10,801 nucleotides of DNA, taken from Anaerolineae bacterium. Lineage in GTDB: Bacteria; Chloroflexota; Anaerolineae; JACIWP01. The position numbers and the translations under genes were made by a program. Positions 1 through 7,440 of the stretch are shown piece by piece (position 1 is the stretch's first letter; the number at the start of each line of letters is the position of its first letter). The notes below the pieces were generated by a model. It was not told the origin of the DNA. It saw only the letters and a program-made list of their open reading frames with translations, and did not search any database. The stretch covers positions 1 to 10,801 of the forward strand of contig JACIWP010000096.1 of the NCBI GenBank assembly GCA_014360855.1. The letters are read 5' to 3'.

Positions 1-288
1 CTGGGGATCGTTGGCGCGCTGGCCGGCGCTATCCTGGAAGGGCGGAGTGGTCCAGGGGTGGAGGTGCGCTCCCACTTCCGCTTCCCCTTGCTCTGTCCAC
101 GCCCGCAGGGATGCCATGCCGGCCTGGTGTTCCGCCACCTCCGTAGTGATGAGGTACGTGGGACGGATGTCATAGCGCCGGCACAGCGTCTGAAAGGCCG
201 GCAGACAGCGCAGGTTTTCCAGGCGCAGGGGCCGGCCTGCGTCCCATTGATTGTCCGCTTCGGTATCCACTGTGACAATGAGCCGCAT
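1..288 (-). CDS. Polysaccharide deacetylase-like protein (NodB-type), N-terminal part, cut by window edge
   Basis: Only the first 96 codons are in the window; the gene continues past base 1. The visible protein opens with MRLIVTVDTEADNQW, which fits the first conserved strand of NodB-type carbohydrate esterases. D8 and E10 in the TVDTE motif take the place of the usual catalytic and metal-binding acidic residues. Around residues 71-78, EVGAHLHPW supplies two histidines (H75, H77) of the kind used as metal ligands in the second motif. By family knowledge such enzymes remove N- or O-acetyl groups from sugars. The ATG lies 6 nt after the stop of the polymerase gene, and an AGGAG sits 9 nt upstream inside the end of that gene, so translation is probably coupled. 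Related deacetylases are common in exopolysaccharide loci, consistent with a tailoring role. There is no signal peptide, so the enzyme looks cytoplasmic. Full length, and the third and fourth motifs, cannot be judged. Confidence 0.8.
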   Translation of the reverse strand, partial: MRLIVTVDTEADNQWDAGRPLRLENLRCLPAFQTLCRRYDIRPTYLITTEVAEHQAGMASLRAWTEQGEAEVGAHLHPWTTPPFQDSAGQRANDPQ

Positions 289-294
289 GCCGCG

Positions 295-1692
295 CTACTC
301 CTCTTTGCGCACCAATACTTTCCGCCGGCGCAGGAACCCAGGAACACCCCAGCCCTTTTCCGATACCAGGCCGTTCAGATAGCCCATGAAGAACCACAGC
401 ATCTTGTTGCCCACCATGTCGCCGCTGACCTGCGCGTTCAGCAGGGCAAAGAGGAAGAGCATCAGCCCGATGGCGGTATCCGCGCGGGTGCGGGGAGAAG
501 CATCCCGCAGATAGGGGACCGCTCCGAAGAAGGCCAGGATGAGGCCCAGGGCGTGCAGGAGCAGTCCGATGATGCCGGTCTCGGAGGCGAACTCCAGGAA
601 CAGGTTGTGCGGATAGACCACGCCGGTGGTTTGTAGGACAGTGACCATGCCGCCCAGACCAATGCCGAAGAGGGGGTTTTGCCCGAACTGCTCCAGGGCG
701 ATCTGGTACAGCGCCAGACGGGTCTCGGTGCTGGCCTCGGTTTCGGGCGTGCCGGCGAAGATGCGGACGAAGGGCGAATAGGGATTGACGGCCGCCTGTT
801 CGCTGGCGACGGCGCGCAGGGCGAGGAAGCCGGCGCCGGCCACGAGCATCATACCCAGGAACAGGATGAGTGATTCGCCAGCAGTCTGGCGCCGGCGGGC
901 ATACAGGGCACGGCCGAGAAGTGCAGTGACGATAATCAGCCCGCTGGTGAACAAGGGGCCGCGGGAACCGGTGAACATCGCTACGGTGAAGAAGGCCATG
1001 GCCGCCGGCACCCGGATCCAGTACGACAGGTTGGGCCACCACAGCATGACCAGGCCGGCGACGCACAGCAGGCGGGAGGTCCAGATGGGGTTGCCGCCGA
1101 AGGCCGTCAGCCGGCCGACAGCCGGCATTTGGGTCAGCGCCAACCCGACGCTGGCGATGCCGGCCGCGCCCACCGGGATGAAGCCGTACACCAGCCAGCG
1201 CCGGCGCTGTGCCGGCGTCAGAGAGGCCAGCAGGAAGCCCAGCAGGTTGAAGCCGGCGAAGCGCAGAAACTTGTCCAGCCCCACCTGCGGGCCGCTCCGC
1301 AGGATACTGAGGCCCAGCACGGCGACCAGGGCATACGTGGCCAGGGCCAGCGGGGACAGGATGGCGCGATATACCAGACGATGGCGGAGAGCCAGCAGGA
1401 TGTATCCCAGCAGGGCGGCGCCGGCCAACCCGAAAGCGAAACCGCTTTCGATGGGGATGCCGACGAGCTGGGTGAAGGACTGCACGATGCCCAACGCGTC
1501 CTGCATCAGCACCACGGCCAGTTCCGGCACCCAGAGGATGACGGCCGCCGGCAGCATGCCCAGCACCGCCAGCAGACGCGGCGGGAGCGTCAGCAACAGC
1601 GGCACGACGACGCCGATGATCAGCGCGGCGCCGAGGATCAGCCACTGGACGGACAGCGGGCTGGCCGGCCTTTCCGAGCGATTACCGTGCAT
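295..1692 (-). CDS. O-antigen polymerase/ligase family membrane protein (Wzy-C, PF04932-like)
   Basis: A 465-residue integral membrane protein with about ten or more hydrophobic segments. By family knowledge these proteins polymerise lipid-linked repeat units (Wzy) or ligate the chain to its acceptor (WaaL) on the outer face of the membrane. Family hallmarks numbered from the chosen start: GSRGPLF at 242-248, a periplasmic segment around 295-350 with TETRLALYQIALEQF and GIGLGG, then YPHNLFLEFASETG at about 360-373, where the PHN-x4-E pattern is typical. The C-terminus is basic and cytoplasmic. I chose the ATG at 1692, which overlaps the upstream FemAB-like gene by 11 bases and has a weak GGGTGG 5 nt before it. 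An in-frame ATG at 1722 would add ten residues but has no visible ribosome site. Polymerase and ligase cannot be separated from sequence alone; the neighbouring flippase and Wzz favour polymerase. Confidence 0.85.
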   Translation of the reverse strand: MHGNRSERPASPLSVQWLILGAALIIGVVVPLLLTLPPRLLAVLGMLPAAVILWVPELAVVLMQDALGIVQSFTQLVGIPIESGFAFGLAGAALLGYILLALRHRLVYRAILSPLALATYALVAVLGLSILRSGPQVGLDKFLRFAGFNLLGFLLASLTPAQRRRWLVYGFIPVGAAGIASVGLALTQMPAVGRLTAFGGNPIWTSRLLCVAGLVMLWWPNLSYWIRVPAAMAFFTVAMFTGSRGPLFTSGLIIVTALLGRALYARRRQTAGESLILFLGMMLVAGAGFLALRAVASEQAAVNPYSPFVRIFAGTPETEASTETRLALYQIALEQFGQNPLFGIGLGGMVTVLQTTGVVYPHNLFLEFASETGIIGLLLHALGLILAFFGAVPYLRDASPRTRADTAIGLMLFLFALLNAQVSGDMVGNKMLWFFMGYLNGLVSEKGWGVPGFLRRRKVLVRKEE

Positions 1693-2719
1693 GGCTGCCA
1701 CCCAGGATAAATCCCATCTCATGGATGCACTGCAGCAAGCGAGAGCGATTGTGATGCGTTACCAGCACCGGTTTCAAGATGCCCCCCTCCTCCAGCACAC
1801 TGCGGTGCAGTTGGGGAAAGTTGGCCGAGGCGTGGTCCACGACGCGCACCAGGCCGGCCAGCGCGGCGACGGTGGAAAGCACGGTGAAGGTCGGCACCCC
1901 CTCGCGCAGGTGCGCCGGGTGGTTGGCGAACAGCCAGGTGTAACAGCGGTGGGAGTCCATCAGGATGATCATGCCGCTGACCGGTTCGCCGGCGGGAGAG
2001 CGGGTGATGAACAAGCGCGCTGCCTGACGTTCCCTGGCCAGCCGGTACATGGCTTCCACTTGGGATGGATTCAGCGGCGTGTCCAGGCCGTGCCGGGAAT
2101 AGGTGGCGCGGTACAATGGCAGGAAGGCCGCGACGTCATCCTCGGCTTGGCAGGTATATCCCAGTTCCTGGGCGCGCTCGAATTTCTGCCGGCGGGTGCG
2201 TGTCGCCGTCCGCAAAAGCTGTTTCAGCTCGGCCGTTTCCCCCTCGTAGGTGTAGCGCAGGGTGGTCTCCCAGCCGCGCCAGCTCATGCTCCGCACGTCC
2301 GCCAGTTCATAGCGGTGGGCTAACAGGGTCTCCGAATAGCGTTCCTCCAGATAGGCGGCCAGCGCTTCCGTGACCTCCAGGGTGTGCACCATTTGCCGAC
2401 GGTAGATGGGGGTGTCGCGCCGGCGCACGACCATGCCGTTGTAGGGACAGGCCGGCGGGAACAGGGAGCGCTTCCAGGGGCCGGTCTGCCGCACGTAAAG
2501 CGCACATCCCCCCCAGAGCGCCCCTTTCTTATCGAAACAGCCGATGATTTCCAGTTGAGTGCCGGTCAGCCGGCACAGCACTTCCAGCCACCAGGAGGTC
2601 TGAAAGAGCGTGCCGGTAGGGGATTCCCACGCCAGCGCATCCCAGGCAGGATATTCCGCTGGTTCCAGCCGGCGTACCGTATAGCCCTTGCCCCCGGTGG
2701 TTCCCTCTCCCTGGCTCAT
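1682..2719 (-). CDS. FemAB-like / GNAT-fold acyltransferase, second of a tandem pair
   Basis: A 345-residue soluble protein resembling the FemAB/BioF2-like part of the GNAT clan (Acetyltransf_6 type). These proteins transfer an acyl or aminoacyl group; FemX-type members use aminoacyl-tRNA, and exopolysaccharide-linked ones are mostly uncharacterised. Visible landmarks: a first GNAT-like half with GTLFQTSWW, LWGGCALY and PYNGMVV; a central basic stretch TATRTRRQKFERAQELG; a second half with LPLYRATYSRHGL, SPAGEPVSGMI and DHASANFPQLHRS. Each matches the upstream neighbour (2720-3733), so the two are tandem paralogues. The ATG directly abuts the neighbour's TAA stop with no gap, and a GGAGG lies 8 nt upstream, giving strong translational coupling. 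No signal peptide or membrane segment is seen. The likely job is substituting the polysaccharide repeat unit, but donor and acceptor cannot be read from the sequence. Confidence 0.78.
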   Translation of the reverse strand: MSQGEGTTGGKGYTVRRLEPAEYPAWDALAWESPTGTLFQTSWWLEVLCRLTGTQLEIIGCFDKKGALWGGCALYVRQTGPWKRSLFPPACPYNGMVVRRRDTPIYRRQMVHTLEVTEALAAYLEERYSETLLAHRYELADVRSMSWRGWETTLRYTYEGETAELKQLLRTATRTRRQKFERAQELGYTCQAEDDVAAFLPLYRATYSRHGLDTPLNPSQVEAMYRLARERQAARLFITRSPAGEPVSGMIILMDSHRCYTWLFANHPAHLREGVPTFTVLSTVAALAGLVRVVDHASANFPQLHRSVLEEGGILKPVLVTHHNRSRLLQCIHEMGFILGGSHAR

Positions 2720-3733
2720 TTATCCTTCCTCCGGTTGGAAACGCCTGATATGCCGCAGGGCATGGAGAACGCGCAGGGCCGGCGAGCGCGTCAGCTCGGT
2801 GCGGGCGACCAGCCGCAGTTCGCCCCCCAGCAGGGCCGCGTTATGATGGAGGGAATGTACATTGGCCGAGGCGAAATCCACCTCGCGGAAGCGCTCGGCC
2901 AGGTGGGCGAAGGTCTCAAAATAGGTGAACACCGAGGCGCCCTGCTCCAGCCATTCGGGCTCGCTGGCGGCCAGCCAGAGCACGGCATTGCGCTGGGTCC
3001 AGAGGGCGATGGTGCCGCTGACGACCTCGCCGGCGGGGGTACGGGTGAGGAAGAGCTGGGCGGCCCCCCGCTCCCGGCCGGCGCGGTAGATGGCGGCGAT
3101 GGCCGGCAGGGGGATCGGTGATTCCAATCCATGTCGGGCGAACGTCCGGGCGTACAGCGGGAGGAAGGCCTCGATGTCATCGCTGGGTTCACAGCACAGG
3201 CCGGCGCGTTCCGCCTGACGAAACATGGCGCCGCGAGTGCGCTCCGCACGCCCGATCATCTCCTCCCGAGTGCCCAGCGGGAGGATGTACGTATAGCGCA
3301 CTCGACTGCACCAGCCCTGCCAGATCAGCCCCCGTACGTCGAGCAGAGAGTAGTGGTGGGTCAAATGCGCTTCATGGGCGCGCTGTCGGATCCAGCCCCC
3401 CAGGCACCCGGTCACGCCGATGGTGTGCATGACCTGAGTGGGGTAGGAGTCGGTGTCCCTGGGCTTTACCACGATGCCGTTGTAGAGGGCCGAGGGAGGG
3501 AATACCAGCCGGCAGAAGGGGCCGGTGCGCCGGCCGAACAGGGCACAGCCCCCCCACAGCACGCCCTTGCGGAAGCACCCCACCACCTCAAAATGCGCTT
3601 TCAGCTCCCTTGCCAGGGTTCCCATCCACCAGGTGGTCTGGAACGGGGTGCCGGAGGGCGCCGTGTCCACCAGCGCGTCCCAGAGGGGATATTCCTCAGG
3701 CGTAAGGGACCTTGCCGTGAATTCCTCGCTCAC
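2720..3733 (-). CDS. FemAB-like / GNAT-fold acyltransferase, first of a tandem pair
   Basis: A 337-residue soluble protein paralogous to the next gene downstream (1682-2719). Conserved blocks are GTPFQTTWW, GVLWGGCALFGRRTGPF, YNGIVVKPRDT, LPLYARTFARHGLESP, TPAGEVVSG and DFASANVHSLHHN. The pair is nearly collinear end to end, which indicates duplication of a whole gene rather than a shared domain. By family it should be an acyl- or aminoacyltransferase of the FemAB/Acetyltransf_6 group. I chose the GTG at 3733: it gives a 4-bp GTGA overlap with the stop of the GNAT gene and puts AAGGAG 7 nt upstream. The longer GTG at 3739 would leave only 1 nt between that Shine-Dalgarno and the start. No signal peptide or membrane segment is visible. 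The substrate is unknown; the setting points to modification of polysaccharide precursors in the cytoplasm. Confidence 0.78.
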   Translation of the reverse strand: MSEEFTARSLTPEEYPLWDALVDTAPSGTPFQTTWWMGTLARELKAHFEVVGCFRKGVLWGGCALFGRRTGPFCRLVFPPSALYNGIVVKPRDTDSYPTQVMHTIGVTGCLGGWIRQRAHEAHLTHHYSLLDVRGLIWQGWCSRVRYTYILPLGTREEMIGRAERTRGAMFRQAERAGLCCEPSDDIEAFLPLYARTFARHGLESPIPLPAIAAIYRAGRERGAAQLFLTRTPAGEVVSGTIALWTQRNAVLWLAASEPEWLEQGASVFTYFETFAHLAERFREVDFASANVHSLHHNAALLGGELRLVARTELTRSPALRVLHALRHIRRFQPEEG

Positions 3734-4347
3734 CAGCACACTCCTTGTTCCTGTCCGGGGTCCAGCAGGACCTTGCGGTAATGGATTCCTAACACCCGCC
3801 AGTGCGAGATGCGGCCGACCCGCCGGCTGTGCAGGGCTTCCATCATTGCCAGGCTGGGAGTATTGGTCGTGAGGACGCTGGCCTTGACCACGCGAACGTC
3901 CGGCCTGCTCAGGACTTCATGCAGGAAGCGGAGGGACAGGGCAAAGGCAATGCCCTGCCGGCGGTACGGCGGGTAGGTGTGGGCGTAGTGGGCGTATGCT
4001 TCGCCGGGATAGACCCGCACATAGCCGCGGTTCACCACCTCATTCGGGCGGGGAATGATAGCCCACAGATGGCCGGCCACCCGCTGACCGTCCAGCGCGA
4101 AATAGCCGACCTGCCCCTGGGCGAGCATCTTGCGGAAGTCGCGCCGCTTGTTGGCCGGCAGGCCTTCTATCCGCTCCAGCTCGTCCGCGTTCCCCTGGTC
4201 AACCCGCACGATGCGCAGGCCGGCCGGCAGAGGTCGTTCGGCCGGCAAGTCGTCCAGAGAGCGGTTGACAAAGATGTAATATTCGTTGTGCTCGAAGACC
4301 TTTTTCACGAGCCGGCGCAGAAGGTCCCGGGTTTTTTCCACTGACAC
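3730..4347 (-). CDS. GNAT family N-acyltransferase
   Basis: A 205-residue protein with a GNAT core in its C-terminal two thirds. The acetyl-CoA pyrophosphate loop is visible as YPPYRRQGIAFA at about 125-136 (R-R-Q-G-I-A matches the Q/R-x-x-G-x-G/A pattern). It is followed by the later motif TTNTPSLAMMEALHSRRVGRI at about 160-180, with N162 and a small residue before the helix as in many GNATs. The N-terminal 45 residues are charged and less typical. The start is a GTG at 4347 with AGGAGG 7 nt upstream, 12 nt after the flippase stop. The 3' end overlaps the next gene by 4 bases (GTGA). By family it transfers an acyl group from acyl-CoA to an amine. In this operon an amino-sugar precursor is a reasonable guess, but the substrate is not readable. 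It is the third acyltransferase-fold gene in a row. Confidence 0.82.
   Translation of the reverse strand: MSVEKTRDLLRRLVKKVFEHNEYYIFVNRSLDDLPAERPLPAGLRIVRVDQGNADELERIEGLPANKRRDFRKMLAQGQVGYFALDGQRVAGHLWAIIPRPNEVVNRGYVRVYPGEAYAHYAHTYPPYRRQGIAFALSLRFLHEVLSRPDVRVVKASVLTTNTPSLAMMEALHSRRVGRISHWRVLGIHYRKVLLDPGQEQGVCW
3741..3746 (-). promoter_or_regulatory. Ribosome-binding site (AAGGAG) that decides the start of the first FemAB-like gene
   Basis: On the minus strand AAGGAG sits 7 nt before the GTG at 3733 but only 1 nt before the GTG at 3739. This favours the shorter form, whose start overlaps the preceding stop as GTGA. The site lies inside the end of the GNAT gene. Confidence 0.65.
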
Positions 4348-4359
4348 TGCTTCTCCTCC

Positions 4360-5898
4360 TTATCTTATTCCCAGGCGGGCGCGGCCGGCCTTGAGCACTT
4401 CCTGAAGCTCGTGCAGGGAAATCCCCCCGAACGCCAGGATGAGCAGGGCATATACGCCCGCACCGCCGGCGACCTGTACCACCAGCAGCCAAAGGCTGGT
4501 CCCCAGCCATCGCTGGAGCGCCGCGACCGCCAGCACCATGCCGACGGATGCCAGCGCCGGCTTCCACAACCACCATCCGAACAGCCGCAGGGGCAGGACC
4601 CGCTGTGCCCATGCCCCGGTGAGCAACATCATTAGGATGTAGGAGGCCAATGTGGACCAGGCGGCCACCATGTAGCCGTAGCGCGGGATGCCGGCCAGGT
4701 TCACGCCCACGTTGAAGGCGCTGGTGATGATGTAAATGACAAACAGCGGCAGAGTCGTTTTCTGCAGGGCGAAGGCCTCCTCGTACATGCGGGCCAGGCC
4801 GTAAAAGATCATGGCCGCGCTGACGATGCCGATGACGGCGGCGCTGTCCAGGTATTCTGGGGTGGATAGGAGGAGCACCACCTGCCGCGAGACCGCCGTC
4901 AGGCCAGTCGCCAGCGGCATAGCCATCAACAGGTAATAGCGTGCCAGGCGTTCGACCAGTCGCTGGGTCTCGGCCGGCCCCTGCTCTGCCCAGGAACGGA
5001 AAAGGATGGGCTGGACAGCCCTGGCGAACGGCTCCAGCACCAGCTCCATGCCCCGCTGGGCGATGGAGTATCCCAGGGCGTAGATACCCACAGCATATGT
5101 GCTCAGCAGGCCGCCGATGATGTAGCGATCGGAGATGGAAAGGACCAGGCCGGCGACGGCGATGCCGGTCAGCGGCAGGCTGTAGCGCACTGCCTCGCGC
5201 AGGATGTCCCGCGAGAAAAAGCGCCCGAACAGGGCACTGCGCAGGGCCTGCCGGCGGGAGAGGGCAACGCCCAGAACCACCATTCCCCAGGCAATGGCGA
5301 TGCCCCACAGGAAACCGATGGTGCCCATGCGGGCGCCCAGCGCCAGCAGGACGCCGATGGCGACCCCGCCCAGCACCCGCCAGATGACGAAGGCGCTGAA
5401 CCACAGCGAGCGGCCCGTGATGCGGCACCAGGCGGCGATGGCCCCGAAGGCTACCAGCAGGGGGAAGGTGCCGGCGGAGACCAGCAGATACGGATACAGC
5501 CCCTCCTGCCGGCCGGGCTGCCACCAGGCCAGGATGCCGATGGACGCGGCCATCACCAGCAGGGTCAGCAGGCCGCCGGCGCGCGCCAGCGTGGCGTAGA
5601 GATGCTGAAGCTCCATGCGCCGGCGCGCCTCCGGCCAGAGGCGGATGAGCGATTCGTTGATCCACTGGCCGGCGATCATAGCGAGCGCTGTCGAGAGGCT
5701 GATGCCCAACGTATAACTGCCATAATCGGCCGGCGTCGAGAGCTTGCTGATGATGGCGGTGACGGCGATGCCTCCCAGTCCCTGCACCAGCGTCGCCGGC
5801 AGGTAAATGGCCGAATCGCGCACCGCCAGCCGCACGAAGGTTGTGCGCCTGGTCGCGGCATCGGATGCGGGGGTAGTGTCCGCCGGCCGGTCCATCAT
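4360..5898 (-). CDS. Polysaccharide flippase, MOP superfamily (Wzx-like)
   Basis: A 512-residue integral membrane protein with about twelve to fourteen hydrophobic segments along its length. By family it moves undecaprenyl-linked oligosaccharide units across the cytoplasmic membrane. Typical features of the polysaccharide-synthesis branch are the N-terminal segment AVRDSAIYLPATLVQGLGG (about 26-44), the loop TPADYGSYTLGISLS after the first helix pair, and SDRYIIGGLLSTYAVGIYALGYS in the middle, which corresponds to the D-x-Y-hydrophobic-G motif at the start of the second half. The C-terminus ends in a short basic cytoplasmic tail. Two adjacent ATGs (5898 and 5895) are possible starts; GAGG lies 5 or 8 nt upstream, so the choice is open by one residue. 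It begins 7 nt after the Wzz-like gene stop and precedes the acyltransferase cluster by 12 nt. Confidence 0.9.
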   Translation of the reverse strand: MMDRPADTTPASDAATRRTTFVRLAVRDSAIYLPATLVQGLGGIAVTAIISKLSTPADYGSYTLGISLSTALAMIAGQWINESLIRLWPEARRRMELQHLYATLARAGGLLTLLVMAASIGILAWWQPGRQEGLYPYLLVSAGTFPLLVAFGAIAAWCRITGRSLWFSAFVIWRVLGGVAIGVLLALGARMGTIGFLWGIAIAWGMVVLGVALSRRQALRSALFGRFFSRDILREAVRYSLPLTGIAVAGLVLSISDRYIIGGLLSTYAVGIYALGYSIAQRGMELVLEPFARAVQPILFRSWAEQGPAETQRLVERLARYYLLMAMPLATGLTAVSRQVVLLLSTPEYLDSAAVIGIVSAAMIFYGLARMYEEAFALQKTTLPLFVIYIITSAFNVGVNLAGIPRYGYMVAAWSTLASYILMMLLTGAWAQRVLPLRLFGWWLWKPALASVGMVLAVAALQRWLGTSLWLLVVQVAGGAGVYALLILAFGGISLHELQEVLKAGRARLGIR

Positions 5899-5905
5899 TT
5901 CTCCC

Positions 5906-7351
5906 TCATTCTTGCTCTTCCGCGCCGATGGGTGTCTCCGCCACCAGCCGGAAGTATTCCCGCAGGATGACGATGAGCAGGCCGATGACGAGGGCGGCGG
6001 TGCCGGCCACCACGCCGTTCAGCAGGGGGTTGGGGCGCACTGGCCTGGCCGGCGGAAGCGCCGCCTCGGCCAGGATGATGGGCGGGCCGGCCGGCTCGTA
6101 ATGGACCTCATCAAAAGAGTCCAGACGCTTGCGCAGGTCCTGAATCTGCTCCCATACCACCGCCGCTTCCTGGACAATCTGCTTGCGCTGTGTGTCCAGC
6201 TCCTTAACGTCCACCTCCACCGCTGGAAGCTCCAGGTTGGCCTGGCGCAGTTGCAGATAGCTGATGTACCCGTTGAGCCAGTTGATGTAGGCCTCGCGGC
6301 GGGCGGACAGTTCCTGCCGCAGGGTCTCGGTTTGGGCGGCGATGTCCTGCCGGGAGAGGGCGTCCGGCGCCGGCGCGGCCTGTGCATGCTTCGTGAGCTC
6401 CTCCTGCAGGGAGGCGATCTTGGCCCGCACCGAGTTGATGAGGCTGTCCACCGTGCTCATCTGCGCGGTGACCTGATCCGCCGGCGGCCGGGTCGGCTCG
6501 AGCTGGGACATTGTCCATTTGATGTTCAGCAGTTCGGTATACAGCGAGCGGTACTGGTAAAGCTGATTCTCCAGGCGGGCCAGCTCGTCGCGCCATTCCG
6601 CCGGCGAGAACTGCGCCGTGGGCGGGGTGGTTTCCAGCTTCGCGAGCCGGTCCTCGAGGGTGTTGATGGCCTGGAGCGTATCGGTCATCTGGGTGCGCAG
6701 GGAAAGGCCCAGCTCATTCAGCTCCTGCTCGGAGAGGAGCGCCGCCGGCACGGGGCGTATGGACTGCATCTGGCTTGTCAGCTCCACGTAGATGCCCATC
6801 AGGTTGGCATAGGTGCTGGCGTAGGCATCCAGGGTGTTGGCCAGATACTGGCGCTGTTGCTCGACCAGGGAGGCCACTTCGGGGGAAGAGGCGGTGCGGG
6901 CGATGCCGGCCTCCTCCTGCCATGTCTGGACCCGTTCGCCGAACACTTTCACCAGCGTATTGGCCAGCTCGGCGGAGCGGGTCGGGTTGTTATCCTCCAC
7001 CGAGACCCGGATGACGGCGGTATTGGGTGGGGCGGTGACGGTGACGCTCTCACGGAAGAGTTCGGGGCGCAGGGAAAGGCCGGCACGCTGTAACGTCTCC
7101 TGCAGGATGCCCGGCTCCGTCACCAGTTGGGCATAGGTCTGGGCCATGCGCTCGCTGGCCAGCGCCGCCGTGTAGCCGGTGGTGTTGGATAAGGGGTCGT
7201 TGACGTTGACGATCATGGTGGCGGTGGCGCGATAGACCGGCCGCAGGATGAACAGGCTCAGCAGGACGCTGACGCCGGCGGCGGCCACCACGCCGATCGC
7301 CAACCACTGCATCGATTTCCATACCGCTTGTAGATAGACCCGAACCTCCAC
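5906..7351 (-). CDS. Wzz/GNVR-type polysaccharide chain-length or co-polymerase protein, no kinase domain
   Basis: A 481-residue membrane protein with the architecture of polysaccharide co-polymerases. It has a first transmembrane helix at about 14-36 followed by RPVYRATATMIVN, a long extracytoplasmic region rich in predicted coiled coil (about 160-240, 255-325 and 335-412), a proline-rich stretch LPPARPVRPNP at 432-442, and a second helix at about 444-463 ending in REYFRL. The YTAALASERMAQTYAQLV segment at 60-77 resembles the conserved Wzz helix region. By family knowledge these oligomers set polymer length and link the polymerase to export. The cytoplasmic tail has only about 15 residues and no Walker A motif, so the tyrosine autokinase found fused or adjacent in many systems is absent here. 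The start is a GTG at 7351 with GGAGGT 5 nt upstream. It is the first gene of the minus-strand operon, facing the 152-bp divergent intergenic region. Confidence 0.88.
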   Translation of the reverse strand: MEVRVYLQAVWKSMQWLAIGVVAAAGVSVLLSLFILRPVYRATATMIVNVNDPLSNTTGYTAALASERMAQTYAQLVTEPGILQETLQRAGLSLRPELFRESVTVTAPPNTAVIRVSVEDNNPTRSAELANTLVKVFGERVQTWQEEAGIARTASSPEVASLVEQQRQYLANTLDAYASTYANLMGIYVELTSQMQSIRPVPAALLSEQELNELGLSLRTQMTDTLQAINTLEDRLAKLETTPPTAQFSPAEWRDELARLENQLYQYRSLYTELLNIKWTMSQLEPTRPPADQVTAQMSTVDSLINSVRAKIASLQEELTKHAQAAPAPDALSRQDIAAQTETLRQELSARREAYINWLNGYISYLQLRQANLELPAVEVDVKELDTQRKQIVQEAAVVWEQIQDLRKRLDSFDEVHYEPAGPPIILAEAALPPARPVRPNPLLNGVVAGTAALVIGLLIVILREYFRLVAETPIGAEEQE

Positions 7352-7409
7352 TGCGCACCTCCGTGATACTGGGTTTAGGAAGAAAGTACCCCCCGCCGAA
7401 CCTGCCCGG

Positions 7410-7425
7410 TAGTACCGCTGTACTA
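7410..7425. repeat. Perfect short palindrome, candidate operator
   Basis: TAGTAC (7410-7415) and GTACTA (7420-7425) are exact reverse complements separated by CGCT, giving a 16-bp dyad. It lies 58 bp upstream of the Wzz-like gene start, where a repressor or activator of the minus-strand operon could bind. A further AGTACC copy sits at 7385-7390, repeating bases 7411-7416. No known regulator is recognised from this sequence. Confidence 0.5.
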
Positions 7426-7440
7426 TTCAGTTTCTTGTGA

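Noticed and set aside
170..1645. Minus-strand open frame of 491 codons overlapping the polymerase in another frame
   Set aside because: The composition is extreme in Arg, Pro, Gly and Ala and has no family signal, while the competing frame shows clear membrane segments and Wzy-C motifs.
785..2323. Long plus-strand open frame (512 codons) antisense to the polymerase and FemAB-like genes
   Set aside because: It is rich in Arg, Pro, Ala and Ser with no recognisable motifs, and it crosses two well-supported minus-strand genes. It is a high-GC shadow frame.
1..4347. Exosortase/PEP-CTERM-associated polysaccharide locus, suggested by a deacetylase together with FemAB-like genes
   Set aside because: No exosortase, PEP-CTERM protein or related gene is visible. 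The FemAB-like and deacetylase families also occur in many other polysaccharide loci.
4199..5665. Minus-strand open frame of 488 codons over the flippase
   Set aside because: Shadow of the flippase: low-complexity, Gly/Arg/Pro/Ala/His-rich, with no ribosome site or family motif.
5807..7093. Plus-strand open frame of 428 codons antisense to the Wzz-like gene
   Set aside because: It has no recognisable domain. The minus strand encodes a well-formed Wzz-type protein with a strong ribosome site.
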